Below, piece after piece: positions 47,837-58,216 of a stretch of 64,000 bases of DNA; the stretch's first letter is position 1, and every line of letters begins with the position of its first letter. The notes under the pieces were generated by a model. The model made no database searches. It was not told where the DNA came from and was given only the letters and a program-made list of their open reading frames with translations. The DNA comes from DATJGR01 sp963787045 (GTDB lineage: Bacteria > Pseudomonadota > Gammaproteobacteria > Pseudomonadales > Azotimanducaceae), in NCBI GenBank assembly GCA_963787045.1, contig CAWBBR010000020.1, forward strand, positions 1 to 64,000. The letters run 5' to 3'. Made by a program: the position numbers and the translations under genes.

Positions 47837-48445
47837 ATGAACTATCCCGATATCCTAGCCGTGGCCGTGACGCTGTTCTTCGTCATGGATCCGCTCGGCA
47901 ACATTCCGGTCTTCAATGCCGTGCTTGCGCGGTTCGACGCGCGCACGCGATCGCGCATCGTCGCGCGCGAACTGACGATTGCGCTGGCGATCCTGCTGTT
48001 GTTCCTGTTCGTCGGTAATCCGGTGATGAAGTTCCTCGGGCTGACGCAGCCGACGCTGAGTCTCTCCGGCGGAATTCTGTTGTTCATCATCGCTTTGAGG
48101 ATGATTTTCCCGCGACCGGCCGGTGCTGAGGACGAAGAGGTCGTGGACCCGTTCATCGTCCCCCTTGCAATGCCGTTGGTGGCGGGTCCGTCGACGATCG
48201 CCATTCTGCTGTTGCAGTCGTCGCAACACCCGGAGCGAGTGTGGGAGTGGTGCCTTGCGCTGGTGCTCGCGTGGATCGCCGCGACGGCAATCCTCGCGTG
48301 CTCTCCGTGGTTGATGAAAGCGCTCGGCGATAGAGGCGTGAAGGCGCTCGAACGACTGATGGGCATGTTGCTGGTGTTGCTCGCCGTGCAGATGTTCTCC
48401 GACGGCGTCGCGCAGTTCGTCGCCGGACTAGCCGGCGCTCGCTGA
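47837..48445 (+). CDS. MarC family integral membrane protein
   Basis: 202 residues, six membrane helices in the UPF0056/MarC (YhgN/YchE) pattern. Diagnostic are VTLFFVMDPLGNIPVFNAVLA near the N-terminus and PFIVPLAMPLVAGPSTIAILLLQ in the middle, which contain the paired Pro/Gly half-helix motifs of the family. The start at 47837 follows a GGCGGC stretch and gives the canonical MNYPDI. Function is unsettled despite the name. Its stop overlaps the tail of the convergent hydrolase by 18 bases. Confidence 0.93.
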   Translation: MNYPDILAVAVTLFFVMDPLGNIPVFNAVLARFDARTRSRIVARELTIALAILLLFLFVGNPVMKFLGLTQPTLSLSGGILLFIIALRMIFPRPAGAEDEEVVDPFIVPLAMPLVAGPSTIAILLLQSSQHPERVWEWCLALVLAWIAATAILACSPWLMKALGDRGVKALERLMGMLLVLLAVQMFSDGVAQFVAGLAGAR

Positions 48446-50684
48446 CGGATCGGCTCCATCGCGACGTCGTCCAGATCGACGAGGCCGGCTGATGTGGCGT
48501 CGAAGCGGAAACGCATCGTCGCGATGTTGCCCGCCGTCGATGCCCTTGAGCACCGTGCGAGCGGAATGGCGTAGCGCTGAAAGATCGGCTCTGACGGATC
48601 GACCGCGTCGAGGAACGCGAACTTGCGCGTCGTAACCTCGATCGGTTGTAGAGCAGTTGCACGCTCGACAGCGCTACCGTCGCTTCGCGACCGTCGCGAT
48701 CCGTCAGCACGATGTGGAAGTCGATCGAGTCGGGCCTTTTCCAGTCTGTGTCGGCGTCATCCTCGAGCGGATTGTCGTCGGACATCGCGAGATTGAAGCT
48801 GAGCTGTCGGTTGTCGCGCGTTCGACGCCGGAAGGTCGATGCGCAACTCCGGAACCTTGGCGTCGTCCGTTCTGTTCCAGCCGATGATCGCGCGCTTGCG
48901 TGTCGAGGTGATCCCATTTCGAGCGGAAGCTGCGCTTCGTGCCAGCGCGCGAGGTCGGTGCCGCTGATGCGAACGGTGGGCGCCGAGCCGGTCGTCAGAT
49001 CGGCGTCTTCGTCGAAGTTCGCGATCGGCGTTTCGTCCGCGGCCGAATATTCATTGACGAATTGCACGTTCGGGCCGAGCCACGCGAGACCCGACGGCGG
49101 GGTTCGCCAGAAACGGCCGATACTCGTCGCGCTCGTGCAATACGACTTCGAGAAACGCGCCGAACATCACATCGGCAACGTTGCGTTGCGCTCGCGGGTC
49201 CATGATCGGAACCGAGATTCAACACGCGTCCCCACACGCTGTTCAGGTCGTTGCGTCCCCACGCGGTGTTGAACTGACCGTGGTTGGCATCGAGCAGATA
49301 GAAGCCGGCCTTGAAGCAGTCGCTCGCATCCATCGAACCCGACCCGCGTGTATTGAGCGGAACCCATGTACGACTGCACGTCGCCGTCGTTGCTGCCCTG
49401 AATGACGAGATAGCTCACGTCGTCGAACTTCGTCGGCACGCTGCGCGGTTCATATTGACCGTCGGACGGCGCAATCGCGATGACGCCGCGCAGATCGAAG
49501 CCGTAGTCGAACGCGACGCGCGCGTCGTCGGGATAGAACGGCAAACGGTTGAACAGTGCGGCGATCGCGACCGCCTCGCCGCCGCGCGAGTGACCGATCA
49601 GCGCGATGCGGTCCAGGTCGACTTTGCCGTGAAACCGGTTGGCAGGATCCTGATTCCACTGCCGCCACAAGCGCAGGTGTTCGAGCAGCATCCAGCCCGC
49701 GCGCGTCGTTCTCTTTCTTGAACCCGCCTTTGAAACCTCCGACCAGGTCGGCGTATGGAACTGTTGAGGAAGTTCTCGTCCACCGACACCGCGATGATGC
49801 CGCGGCTCGCGAACAGTTCGCCCAGATACGCATAGCCGGGATCGGAGAAATCCTCCATGTCGTGATTGCCGTGCACCATCAGCACCAGCGGAAACGGGCC
49901 GTCGCCGTCCGGGAACCAGACGCGGCCCTGCCGCGGCAATTGTTTTGCGTCGAAGCCCCAGTACTGCGTGCGTGCCCATCCCGCCGGCCCCGACCATCCT
50001 TCGATCAGCTTCGAACCATCGACCGATTCGCTCACGAGGTCGACCTTGCTGCCGAACTCCTCGCGTCGCAGCATCGCGGCCGCTCCCGTAAGTGAGCGTG
50101 TTGACGTGAAACGCGCCTGGTGCGCCGGGATTCGGCAGATCGAGCGCGGCGACCTGCTGCGGCGCCCACGCGCGCGGCGCGGGTTCGCCCCAACCCGGCA
50201 GCAACATCGCCGTGAGCACCGCGATCGCGCCGAACGCGCCGATTGCCACCGCCGTTGCGCGCGCCCGAGTGAATCCGTTTGTCCGCCACGCAGCTACGCC
50301 GCCGCCGAGAAGGGCCAGCGACGCGATGACGGCGGCGAGCACGGCGCCGAATCCGGCCGGTGACACCACGATGCCGACGGTGATGGCGAGTATTGCCGTC
50401 GTGAGCAGCAAGCCCCACCAGAACGACAGCGGACCGCGGCGGAACAGCCGCACCAGCAACAGCGAGAGCAGGGCGGCGAGCACCGCGAGGCCGACGCCGA
50501 CAATCACACCGAGCGCGCGCTCCCACGAGAAGTTCGGCAGCGCGAGCTGCAGCACGGTGATTGCAACCAGCAACCAGCCGACGATCCGCAGCGCGGTGCC
50601 GGCGCCGTGCCACGCGGTCTGATCGAAGGTGGTCCAGCCGATTAGGCGCGCGCGAAAGCGCGCGAGGCGTTCGATGGGCTTCAT
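48428..50684 (-). CDS. Membrane-anchored alpha/beta hydrolase (many frameshifts)
   Basis: About 750 residues. N-terminal region (1-165) has five or six membrane helices (GTALRIVGWLLVAITVLQLAL onward). A serine-hydrolase domain follows: GPFPLVLMVHGNHDMEDFS (oxyanion loop), then the nucleophile GHSRGGEAVAIAAL, FDLRGVIAIAPSDGQY, and the His-containing LLDANHGQFNT. Similar to the dienelactone hydrolase/chlorophyllase-like group of lipases. The C-terminal 250 residues have weak or no recognisable family (a beta-rich accessory region). At least eight frameshifts, near 50085, 49770, 49720, 49340, 49200, 49080, 48900 and 48650, so the reconstruction is approximate and the stop at 48428 is tentative. 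Confidence 0.72.
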
Positions 50685-50779
50685 GTCGCTCCCGGTGGGT
50701 GGTGAGATGCGCGCTGGCGCGCACCGCGGCACGTGTGTAGGTTGTCCGCAAATCGGCGCTGCGGCAAACGGAAACGGCG

Positions 50780-51236
50780 ATGGTCGATCTGATCGTCAAT
50801 GGGGTCGCCCGCTCGGTGGACGTACCGCCGAGGCGTGCCGTTGGTCTACGCGTTGCGCAATGCACTCGGACTCAAGAGCGTGAAGCTCGGTTGCGGGCTG
50901 GAACAGTGCGGTGCGTGCAAAGTGCTGGTCGACGGTGCGCCGGTGCTGTGTTGCGTCGCGCTGACCGAATCGTTCGAGGGGCGTCGAATCGAAACGGTCG
51001 AAGGGCTGCAGAACGGCGATGAACTGCATCCCGTTCAGCACGCGTTGCTCGGCGAGAATGCGGCGCAGTGCGGCTATTGCCTGTCCGGCATCCTGATGGC
51101 GGCAAAAGCGCTGTTCGATCGTACCCCGACGCCGTCGTCGGACGAGATCCGCGCCGCGCTCGACGATCACCTGTGCCGCTGTGGCGCGCATCCGCGGATT
51201 CTGCGCGCACTCGACCGGTTGGCCGGCAATGGCTGA
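50780..51236 (+). CDS. [2Fe-2S] subunit of molybdenum hydroxylase (one frameshift)
   Basis: About 152 residues with two ferredoxin-like parts. N-terminal cluster ligands GCGLEQCGACKVLVDG...CC; C-terminal cluster NAAQCGYCLSGILMAA and LCRCGAHPR. This is the electron-transfer subunit (IorA/CoxS-like) of a xanthine dehydrogenase-family enzyme. Start MVDLIVNGVARSV at 50780. A frameshift near 50833 moves the coding frame from the first 18 residues to the rest. Its stop overlaps the next gene's ATG (ATGGCTGA). No FAD subunit is present, as in isoquinoline 1-oxidoreductase type enzymes. Confidence 0.9.
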
Positions 51237-53376
51237 GCTACCCGCGTCGTTGAAGCGCAACCCCGCGCTCGACCTGTGGGTGCGGGTCGATCCGCGCGAG
51301 ACGATCACGGTTCGCACCGGCAAGGTCGAGATCGGACAGGGCATTCTCACCGCGTTGACGCTGATCGCGGCGGAAGAACTGGACGTCGAGCCGGCGCGCG
51401 TCCGGATCGAAACGGCGGTAACCGGTCGATCGCCGAACGAACTCATCACCGCCGGCTCGATGTCCGTGGAAGACAGCGGCAGCGCGTTGCGGCAGGCGTG
51501 CGCGCAGGCGCGCCGCATCATGCTCGAACACGCTGCCTCGGATCTCGGCGTCGAGCGTGCGGCACTGCGGGTGACGGATGGAGAGATCGGCGTGCCGGGC
51601 GCGAATCGGACGGTCAGCTATTGGGACGTCCAGGGCGGCCGGCCATTCGGCGTGCAGATCCAGGAATCCGTAGGCGAGAAGTTGGCTGACGAATACCGCG
51701 TCGTCGGCAAAGGCATCGGTCGCATCGACCTGCCGGCCAAGGTGAGGGGCGAAGGCGTGTTCGTCCACGATCTAACGCTGCCGGGCCTGCTGCACGCGCG
51801 CGTAGTGCGTCCACCGGGATATCACCATCGCCTGTCCGCGCTCGACCGCGCGCGCATCGATCGCGATTCCGAACTCGTGCGATTGATCGTCGACGGCAGC
51901 TTCGTCGCGGTGGTGGCGGAAGCCGAGCACGCGGCGGTCAGGTTGATGGAACAGGCCGCGCGCGCCGCGAAATGGCGGCAGCTCGACCAATTGGAGGTTC
52001 CCGCCGATCTTTCCGATTTTCTGTTGCAGCACGAGGCGGGTGCGTTTCCGATCGTGGACGGCGTGCCGCGCGAAGCGCCGGTACCGCAATTGAACTCTCC
52101 CAACGATTCCGTCAAGGTGCATGCGAGCTACTCGCGTCCGTATGTGATGCACGCTTCCCTGGCGCCATCGGCCGCGGCTGCGTTGTGGGACGCCGACCGT
52201 CTGACGATCTGGAGCCATAGCCAAGGAATAGAACTGCTCGGCCCGACCGTCGCAAAAGTGCTGGGCATCGCCCCGCAGCAGGTGACGGTGATCCACACGC
52301 CTGGCGCCGGCGCATACGGCCACAATGGCGCCGACGACGTGGCGTTGGATGCGGCGCTGTGCGCACGCGCGGTACCCGGCCGGCCGGTGTTGCTGAAGTG
52401 GACGCGCCAGCAGGAGCATCAATGGGAGCCTTACGGCCCCGCGATGCGGATCGACCTCGAAGCGCACCTCGACGATCAAGGGCGTGTACAGACCTGGTCG
52501 CACGACGTGTGGAGCTTCACGCACGTCGGTCGACCTATGCCGTTTCACGAAGGTTCGGAACTCGTCGCCGCGTGGCATCTCGAGAAGCCGTTTGCGCGTG
52601 TGCCACCCGCGCCGCGCCTTGGGCCGGAGGTCGGCATCCATCGCAACGCGTGGCCGCTATATCGATTTCCGCAGACGCGCGTCGTCAAACGGTTCGTCAA
52701 AGACAGTCCGCTGCGCACGTCGTCGCTGCGCGGACTCGGCGCGCACGCCAACGTATTTGCGATCGAATCGTTCATGGACGAACTCGCCTCGGCCGCCGGT
52801 GCGGATCCGATCGAGTTCCGGCTGCGCCACACCGATGACCCGCGTGCACGCGACGTGATCGAGCGCGTCGCAGCCATGGCAAAACGCGACAGCACCGCGT
52901 CGTCGGAGCGCGCGCGCGGGCGTGGCTTCGGGTTCGCGCGCTACAAGAATCAGCAGTGCTATGCGGCGGTGATCGTCGAGGTCGACGTCGACCTGGAGTC
53001 GGCCGATATCCGCGTGAACCACGTGTGGATCGCGGCAGACGCCGGCCGCGTGGTCGATCCGGACGGAATCGTGAATCAGCTGGAAGGCGGGGCGGTACAG
53101 TCGCTCAGCTGGACGTTGAAGGAAGCGGTGGCGTTCGATCGCGACGGCGTGACGTCGGTCGATTGGGACAGCTATCCGATTCTGCGGTTCAGCGAGGTTC
53201 CAGGCGTAACGACGGAACTCATCGATCGCCCCCAACTGCGGTCGTTGGGCGCTGGCGAAGCCACGCAAGGTCCGACCGCCGCCGCGGTTGCCAATGCCGT
53301 GGCAACCGCGACGGGGATTCGGGTACGCAGGCTACCGATGACGCCGGAGCAACTACGCGCCAGCGCGAGCGGCTGA
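51229..53376 (+). CDS. Molybdopterin-binding catalytic subunit, IorB/xanthine dehydrogenase family
   Basis: 715 residues. Carries molybdopterin-cytosine-dinucleotide contacts: GKVEIGQGILTALTLIAAEEL, the loop ITAGSMSVEDSG, and SPLRTSSLRGLGAHANVFAIESFMDELA. The catalytic Glu is in RSLGAGEATQGPTAAAVANAV. The N-terminal part is typical of the two-subunit IorB group, in which a membrane or soluble cytochrome takes the electrons; none is seen here. Expected to hydroxylate an aldehyde or N-heteroaromatic substrate. Its start overlaps the [2Fe-2S] subunit by eight bases; its end overlaps the convergent lon gene by 24. No frameshift. Confidence 0.93.
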   Translation: MAELPASLKRNPALDLWVRVDPRETITVRTGKVEIGQGILTALTLIAAEELDVEPARVRIETAVTGRSPNELITAGSMSVEDSGSALRQACAQARRIMLEHAASDLGVERAALRVTDGEIGVPGANRTVSYWDVQGGRPFGVQIQESVGEKLADEYRVVGKGIGRIDLPAKVRGEGVFVHDLTLPGLLHARVVRPPGYHHRLSALDRARIDRDSELVRLIVDGSFVAVVAEAEHAAVRLMEQAARAAKWRQLDQLEVPADLSDFLLQHEAGAFPIVDGVPREAPVPQLNSPNDSVKVHASYSRPYVMHASLAPSAAAALWDADRLTIWSHSQGIELLGPTVAKVLGIAPQQVTVIHTPGAGAYGHNGADDVALDAALCARAVPGRPVLLKWTRQQEHQWEPYGPAMRIDLEAHLDDQGRVQTWSHDVWSFTHVGRPMPFHEGSELVAAWHLEKPFARVPPAPRLGPEVGIHRNAWPLYRFPQTRVVKRFVKDSPLRTSSLRGLGAHANVFAIESFMDELASAAGADPIEFRLRHTDDPRARDVIERVAAMAKRDSTASSERARGRGFGFARYKNQQCYAAVIVEVDVDLESADIRVNHVWIAADAGRVVDPDGIVNQLEGGAVQSLSWTLKEAVAFDRDGVTSVDWDSYPILRFSEVPGVTTELIDRPQLRSLGAGEATQGPTAAAVANAVATATGIRVRRLPMTPEQLRASASG

Positions 53377-55767
53377 GGCGCCTGCAGCCGCCTGTTTGGA
53401 CGCTTTCCGGTCTTCCGTCACCGAGACGCGCAACGACGGGATCGCGATCGCGATCACTTCCTCGAGCCGTTCGACCAGCGTGATCGACAGTTCCTTCCGG
53501 ACGCTGTCGGGCACTTTGTCGAGGTCCGCCTCGTTGTCCTTCGGCAGGATCAGGTGCTTCATGCCGGCGCGGTGCGCCGCCAGCACTTTTTCCTTGATGC
53601 CGCCAACGGGCAGTACCAGACCGGACAGCGTGATCTCGCCGGTCATCGCGAGGTGCGCGCGAATCGGCTCTTCGCTGTAGGCGGACACGAGCGCAGTCGC
53701 CATCGTGATGCCGGCAGACGGGCCGTCTTTCGGTACCGCGCCCGCCGGAACGTGGATGTGCACGCCGCGTTTTTCGATGCGCTTGCGGTCGATGCCGAGT
53801 TTCTCGGCCGCGGACCAGATGTAGCTGCGCGCCGCTTTCGCCGATTCCTGCATCACGTTGCCGAGTTGGCCCGTCAGCATCACGCGTTCGTCGCGATGCG
53901 TGAGGATCGCCTCGATGTACAGCACGTCGCCGCCGGCTTCGGTCCATGCGAGTCCAGCCGCCACGCCGGCCGGCAACGATTCGCGGCCTTTGTCGGACTG
54001 GAAGCGCATCGGGCCGATCAGGTTCGTCAAATTTTCGGCCGTGATCGGCGCCAACGGGTTGCCGTTGTGCTTTTCGAGCACCTGACGGGCGCGCTTGCGC
54101 GCGAGCCGCCCGATGACCCGTTCGAGTTCGCGCACGCCGGCTTCCCTCGTGTAGCGCCGGATGACGAGCGTGAGCACGTCATCGGGGATGTCGAGCTGAC
54201 CTTCTTCGAGACCCGTCTCGACGCGTTGCCGCGGAATCAGATAGCGCCGCGCGATCTCGCGCTTCTCGCGATCGCTGTAGCCGGTGAGGTCCATCACTTC
54301 CATGCGGTCGAGCAACGGCCGCGGAATACCTTCGAGCGTATTCGCCGTGGTAATGAAGAACACCTTCGACAAGTCGAACGGCAGGTTCAGGTAGTTGTCC
54401 CTGAATTCCTTGTTCTGCGCCGGGTCGAGAATTTCCATCAGCGCAGCCGCCGGGTCGCCGCGGAAATCGCGGCCGAGCTTGTCGATCTCGTCGAGCATCA
54501 GCAGCGGATTGCTGACGCCGGCGCGACGCACCGCCTGGATCAGGCGGCCGGGCATCGCACCGATATAGGTGCGGCGGTGGCCGCGCAATTCGGCTTCGTC
54601 GTGCAGACCGCCGAGCGAGAGGCGCTCGAACTTGCGACCCATGGCGCGTGCGATCGATTGGCCAAGCGACGTTTTGCCGACGCCCGGAGGACCGACGAGG
54701 CAGATGATCGGCGCTTTCGCTTCCTTGTTCAGCTGCATCACCGCGAGGCTTTCGAGGATGCGATCTTTCACGTCTTCGAGGCCGTAGTGATCCGCGTCGA
54801 GCACTTCCTGGGCATGTTTCAGATCGAGCGCGTCTTCCGTGCGCGAATGCCACGGCAACTCGGCGATCAATTCGAGATAGCTGCGCGCGACCTGATAGTC
54901 GGCCGCGTTTTCCGACATGCGGCCGAGCCGCTTCAGTTCGCGATCGACTTCCTTCTGTACCGCTTCGGGCAGATTCGCTTTCGCGAGCTGTTCGCGCAGT
55001 TCGGCGGTTTCTTCGCTGCCGCCGCCTTCTTCGCCCAACGCCTGCTCAATGGCGCGCTTCTGCTGGCGCAGCAGGTGTTCGCGTTGCTGCTTGTCGATGT
55101 CGTGTTTCGCGGTCTCCGCGATTTCGCGCCGCACCTCGTTGACGTTCTTCTCGTGCAGAAGAATGTCGTGGACCTTCTCCATCAGCGCCAGCGTGGTCGG
55201 TGCAGCGAGCACTTCCTGCTCTTTCTCGATGTCGAGATTCGCCAGCGATGCGATACGGTACATCTGCACGACGGGGTCGGTGATCGAACCGATCAGCTGC
55301 TGGAAAACCTGCAAGCCGTTCTCGGCATCGAACATCTGCGCGATGGCGCGTGCCAGTTCGAGGTTTTCGAGCACGAGCGCTTCGACCCGCGGTCGGTCGG
55401 GGTCGTGCTCGTCGACGTGCAGGTTGGGCAGCGGACGGAACGCCACTTCGAGGTGGGGTTCGTTGCTCTGTTCCGCGAGCACGCGCACGCGTTGAATGCC
55501 TTGCACGATGACGTTTGCACCGCCGTCGCGGCGTTCGACGCGCTTGATGGTGACGAGCGTGCCGATGTCGTGGATACCGGAACGATCGGGCGCGTCTTGC
55601 TCCGCGTCGCGTTGAGCCACGGTCAGCAGCTGCTGGCTGTGCTCCGACGACGCCTTTACGGCGGCAAGCGACTTCGGCCGGCCGACTGCTAGCGGCACGA
55701 CCAGTTCCGGGAACACCACGGTGTTCTTCAGCGGAAGGACTGGAAGCGTCTGAACCGTATCGGTCAT
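53353..55767 (-). CDS. lon: ATP-dependent Lon protease
   Basis: 804 residues, single intact frame. N-terminal substrate-binding LON domain, AAA+ domain with Walker A GPPGVGKTSLGQ and Walker B PLLMLDEIDKLG, and a C-terminal serine protease with catalytic Ser in PKDGPSAGITMATAL and Lys in PVGGIKEKVLAAHRAG. Degrades damaged and regulatory proteins in the cytoplasm. A possible heat-shock-type promoter overlaps a strong inverted repeat in its upstream gap (55801-55837). It converges on the molybdenum hydroxylase. Confidence 0.97.
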   Translation of the reverse strand: MTDTVQTLPVLPLKNTVVFPELVVPLAVGRPKSLAAVKASSEHSQQLLTVAQRDAEQDAPDRSGIHDIGTLVTIKRVERRDGGANVIVQGIQRVRVLAEQSNEPHLEVAFRPLPNLHVDEHDPDRPRVEALVLENLELARAIAQMFDAENGLQVFQQLIGSITDPVVQMYRIASLANLDIEKEQEVLAAPTTLALMEKVHDILLHEKNVNEVRREIAETAKHDIDKQQREHLLRQQKRAIEQALGEEGGGSEETAELREQLAKANLPEAVQKEVDRELKRLGRMSENAADYQVARSYLELIAELPWHSRTEDALDLKHAQEVLDADHYGLEDVKDRILESLAVMQLNKEAKAPIICLVGPPGVGKTSLGQSIARAMGRKFERLSLGGLHDEAELRGHRRTYIGAMPGRLIQAVRRAGVSNPLLMLDEIDKLGRDFRGDPAAALMEILDPAQNKEFRDNYLNLPFDLSKVFFITTANTLEGIPRPLLDRMEVMDLTGYSDREKREIARRYLIPRQRVETGLEEGQLDIPDDVLTLVIRRYTREAGVRELERVIGRLARKRARQVLEKHNGNPLAPITAENLTNLIGPMRFQSDKGRESLPAGVAAGLAWTEAGGDVLYIEAILTHRDERVMLTGQLGNVMQESAKAARSYIWSAAEKLGIDRKRIEKRGVHIHVPAGAVPKDGPSAGITMATALVSAYSEEPIRAHLAMTGEITLSGLVLPVGGIKEKVLAAHRAGMKHLILPKDNEADLDKVPDSVRKELSITLVERLEEVIAIAIPSLRVSVTEDRKASKQAAAGASAARAGA

Positions 55768-55800
55768 GTGTAGCCTGCCAAAAATGGACGATTTCCCAAT

Positions 55801-55837
55801 CGTGGGGGCATCCGAGGTGAATTCAATGCGTGCCCCC
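55801..55837 (-). promoter_or_regulatory. Inverted repeat and possible sigma-32-type promoter upstream of lon
   Basis: A perfect seven-base inverted repeat (GGGGGCA at 55804-55810, TGCCCCC at 55831-55837) brackets a 20-base loop. On the minus strand ATTGAATT (55828-55820) and CCCCCACGAT (about 55808-55799) resemble, imperfectly, the heat-shock -35 (CTTGAA) and -10 (CCCCATNT) with about 12 bases between. Lon is a heat-shock gene in many bacteria, so a regulatory role is plausible. Confidence 0.4.
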
Positions 55838-55864
55838 GAGGCGCTGTGACGCGTCAGACGATCG

Positions 55865-56954
55865 TCATTCGATCAGTTCCTGCACGCGCGCGGCTTCTTC
55901 GCGCAACCGTTCCGGGCTGCCCAGCAGCTGGCGATTGAGGCCGATGCGCTTGAACCAGTAGTGCAGACCGACCAGGTCGGTGAAGCCCATTCCGCCGTGC
56001 ACCTCGGTTGCGGTCTTGGCGACGAACTTGCCCACTTCGGCAACGTGCGCTTTCGCATGACACGCGGTGACGCGCGCTTCGTCCGGGATCGAATCGACCG
56101 CGTGCGCCGCGTACCACACCAGCGATTGACATGGTTCGAGCCCGGCGGCCATCTCGGCGCACATGTGTTTGACGGCCTGAAACGAACCGATCGGACGATT
56201 GAACTGCTCGCGCGTCAGCGAGTACGCGACGGCCTGATCGAGCATGTTCTGCGCCGCGCCCAGCGTGTCGGCCGCGAGCAGCACGCGCCCTACGTCGAGC
56301 ATGTCGGCGAGCACCGCGGCGTCGTCGCTGCCCGGCAACAGTTGCGCCTGTACACCGTCGAGCACCAGCTCGCCGACGCGTCGCGTCGCATCGATGGTCT
56401 GAAGATCGCGGCGCGTCAGCCCTTTGGCTTTGCCGTCGATCAGATACAACCGGCGGCGATCGTCGGCGACGAGATACGCGTCGGCTTCGAAGTCGAATAC
56501 GAACAGCGTCTTGCCGGACAACTTTCCGGCGTTCGCGGTGACCTTGGCGCCTTCGCGCGCGCCGCTCGCCGCTTCCGACACCGCGATGCCGACGATCGTT
56601 TCACCGGCCGCAATGCGCGGCAGCCACTCGGATTGCTGGTCGGCGCTGCCGGCTTTCATCAGTGCGCGAGGCGCGAGCACAGCGGCGCCGATGAACGGCA
56701 CCGGTGCGATCGCGGCGCCGAGCGCCTGGGCAACGGTGGCCGCATCGAGCGTGGTCGAGTCCGACGCCGCCGTGCGCTTCCGGAATGACGAGACCCGGCA
56801 CGCCGATCTCGACGAGACCGTCCCAGAGATCCTGCGCGCGGCGCTCGCCGCCGTCGGCAAAGCGGCGTGCGCGCGGCAGACCCGCGTTGTCGGCGAGGAA
56901 GCGCGTGAGCGTGTCGCGAAGGAATTCCTGTTCTTGAGAGAGTCCGAATTCCAC
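55865..56954 (-). CDS. Acyl-CoA dehydrogenase, second pair, small member (one frameshift)
   Basis: About 363 residues. MEFGLSQEQEFLRDTLTRFL opening, IPEAHGGVGLD, degenerate FAD region GIAVSEAASGAREGAKVTAN, then SLTREQFNRPIGSFQAVKHMCAEMAA and VHGGMGFTDLVGLHYWFKR. The SEAASGA block is weaker than the classic SEPGAGSD. A frameshift near 56770. It starts two bases after its partner's stop, so it is coupled. By analogy with 9184-11328 the two would form one heteromeric dehydrogenase; substrate unknown. Confidence 0.9.
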
Positions 56955-56956
56955 GA

Positions 56957-58148
56957 TCAGGCTTCCTTGCTGAATTTCGGTTCTTTCGGCATGCCGAGAC
57001 CGCGTTCGCTGATGATGTTCTTCTGAATCTGCGACGTGCCGCCGCCGATGATCAATCCGAGATAGAACATGTAGTGGTACTGATACAGGCCGTGATCTTT
57101 CAGGTAAGGAGCATCACCATACAGCGCACCGATCTCGCCGAGCACGTCGATGCCGAGCGACTCGAGATCGTGGCGCAATTCGGTGCCCTTCAGTTTGACG
57201 ATCATGCCGGCGAGATTCGCGTTCTTGTTGTTGAGCTTCGCCGACAACAGGCGCAGATCGTTCAGGCGCATCGCCATTACATCGCCCTGAATCTTCATCA
57301 GGCGGTCGCGATAAACCGGATCGTCGATGAGACGACGCCCGTCCAGTGTCTCGGTTTTCATCAGTTCGGTGAGCGCATTCAGGCGCGTCAGCATCGCGTT
57401 CGGGTCGCCGAGCGAACCGCGCTCGTGACGCAGGATCGAATTCGCCACCAGCCAGCCTTCGCCGCGGCGGCCGACGATCTGTCCTTTCGGCACGCGCACG
57501 TCGGTGAAGAACACTTCGTTGAACGTCGCGTCGCCGGTCATCGTCTTCAACGGCCGCACTTCGATGCCGGGTGTCTTCATCGAAAACAGCAGGAAGCTGA
57601 TGCCCTGATGTTTCGGCGCGTTCGGTTCGGTGCGCACGAGGCAGAAGATCCAGTCGGCGTGTTGCGCGGTGCTGGTCCAGATCTTCTGACCGTTCACCAC
57701 CCATTCGTCGCCGTCGAGTTCGGCGCGCGTGCGCAGGCTGGCGAGGTCGCTGCCGGCGCCGGGCTCGGAGTAGCCCTGACACCAGATCGTTTCGCCGCGC
57801 AGCGTCGGGCGCGATGAACTGACGCTTCTGTTCTTCGGTGCCCATCTCGAGCAGCGTCGGCACCAGCATCGAGATGCCCTGACCGCCGAGACCGGCCGGC
57901 ACCTGCGCCTGCGCGAATTCCTCGGCGATGATCCGCGACTTCAGAATGTCGGCTTCGCCGCCGTAGCCGCCGTATTCGCGCGGAATCGTGCGCGCCGTGT
58001 AGCCGCGCTCGATCAGCATCTTCTGCCAGGCGCGCGTCTTCTCTGCGCGCATGCCTTGGCCCTCTGGCGCTGCGCCACGATGCGTCGCGATGAAATCGCG
58101 CACCTCGTTTCGAAAGCGTTCGTACTCGCCGCCGTACGTCAGGTCCAT
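56957..58148 (-). CDS. Acyl-CoA dehydrogenase, second pair, large member (one frameshift)
   Basis: About 397 residues. Begins MDLTYGGEYERFRNEVRDFI with IPREYGGYGGE; the FAD block (SEPGAGSDLASLRT) is intact but lies across a frameshift near 57810. Then VNGQKIWTSTAQHADWIF, FTDVRVPKGQIVGRRGEGW, and the C-terminal FYLGLIIGGGTSQIQKNIISERGLGMP. The last segment is the family's catalytic and FAD-binding end. Classic long-chain type, first of a two-gene operon with 55865-56954. Confidence 0.92.
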
Positions 58149-58216
58149 GGTCGTTCTCCGAAGGAATGGAAGGAGTTTAGCGGGCCGGCGTTTCGAGCGG
58201 CTACTAGCTAGAGCAA

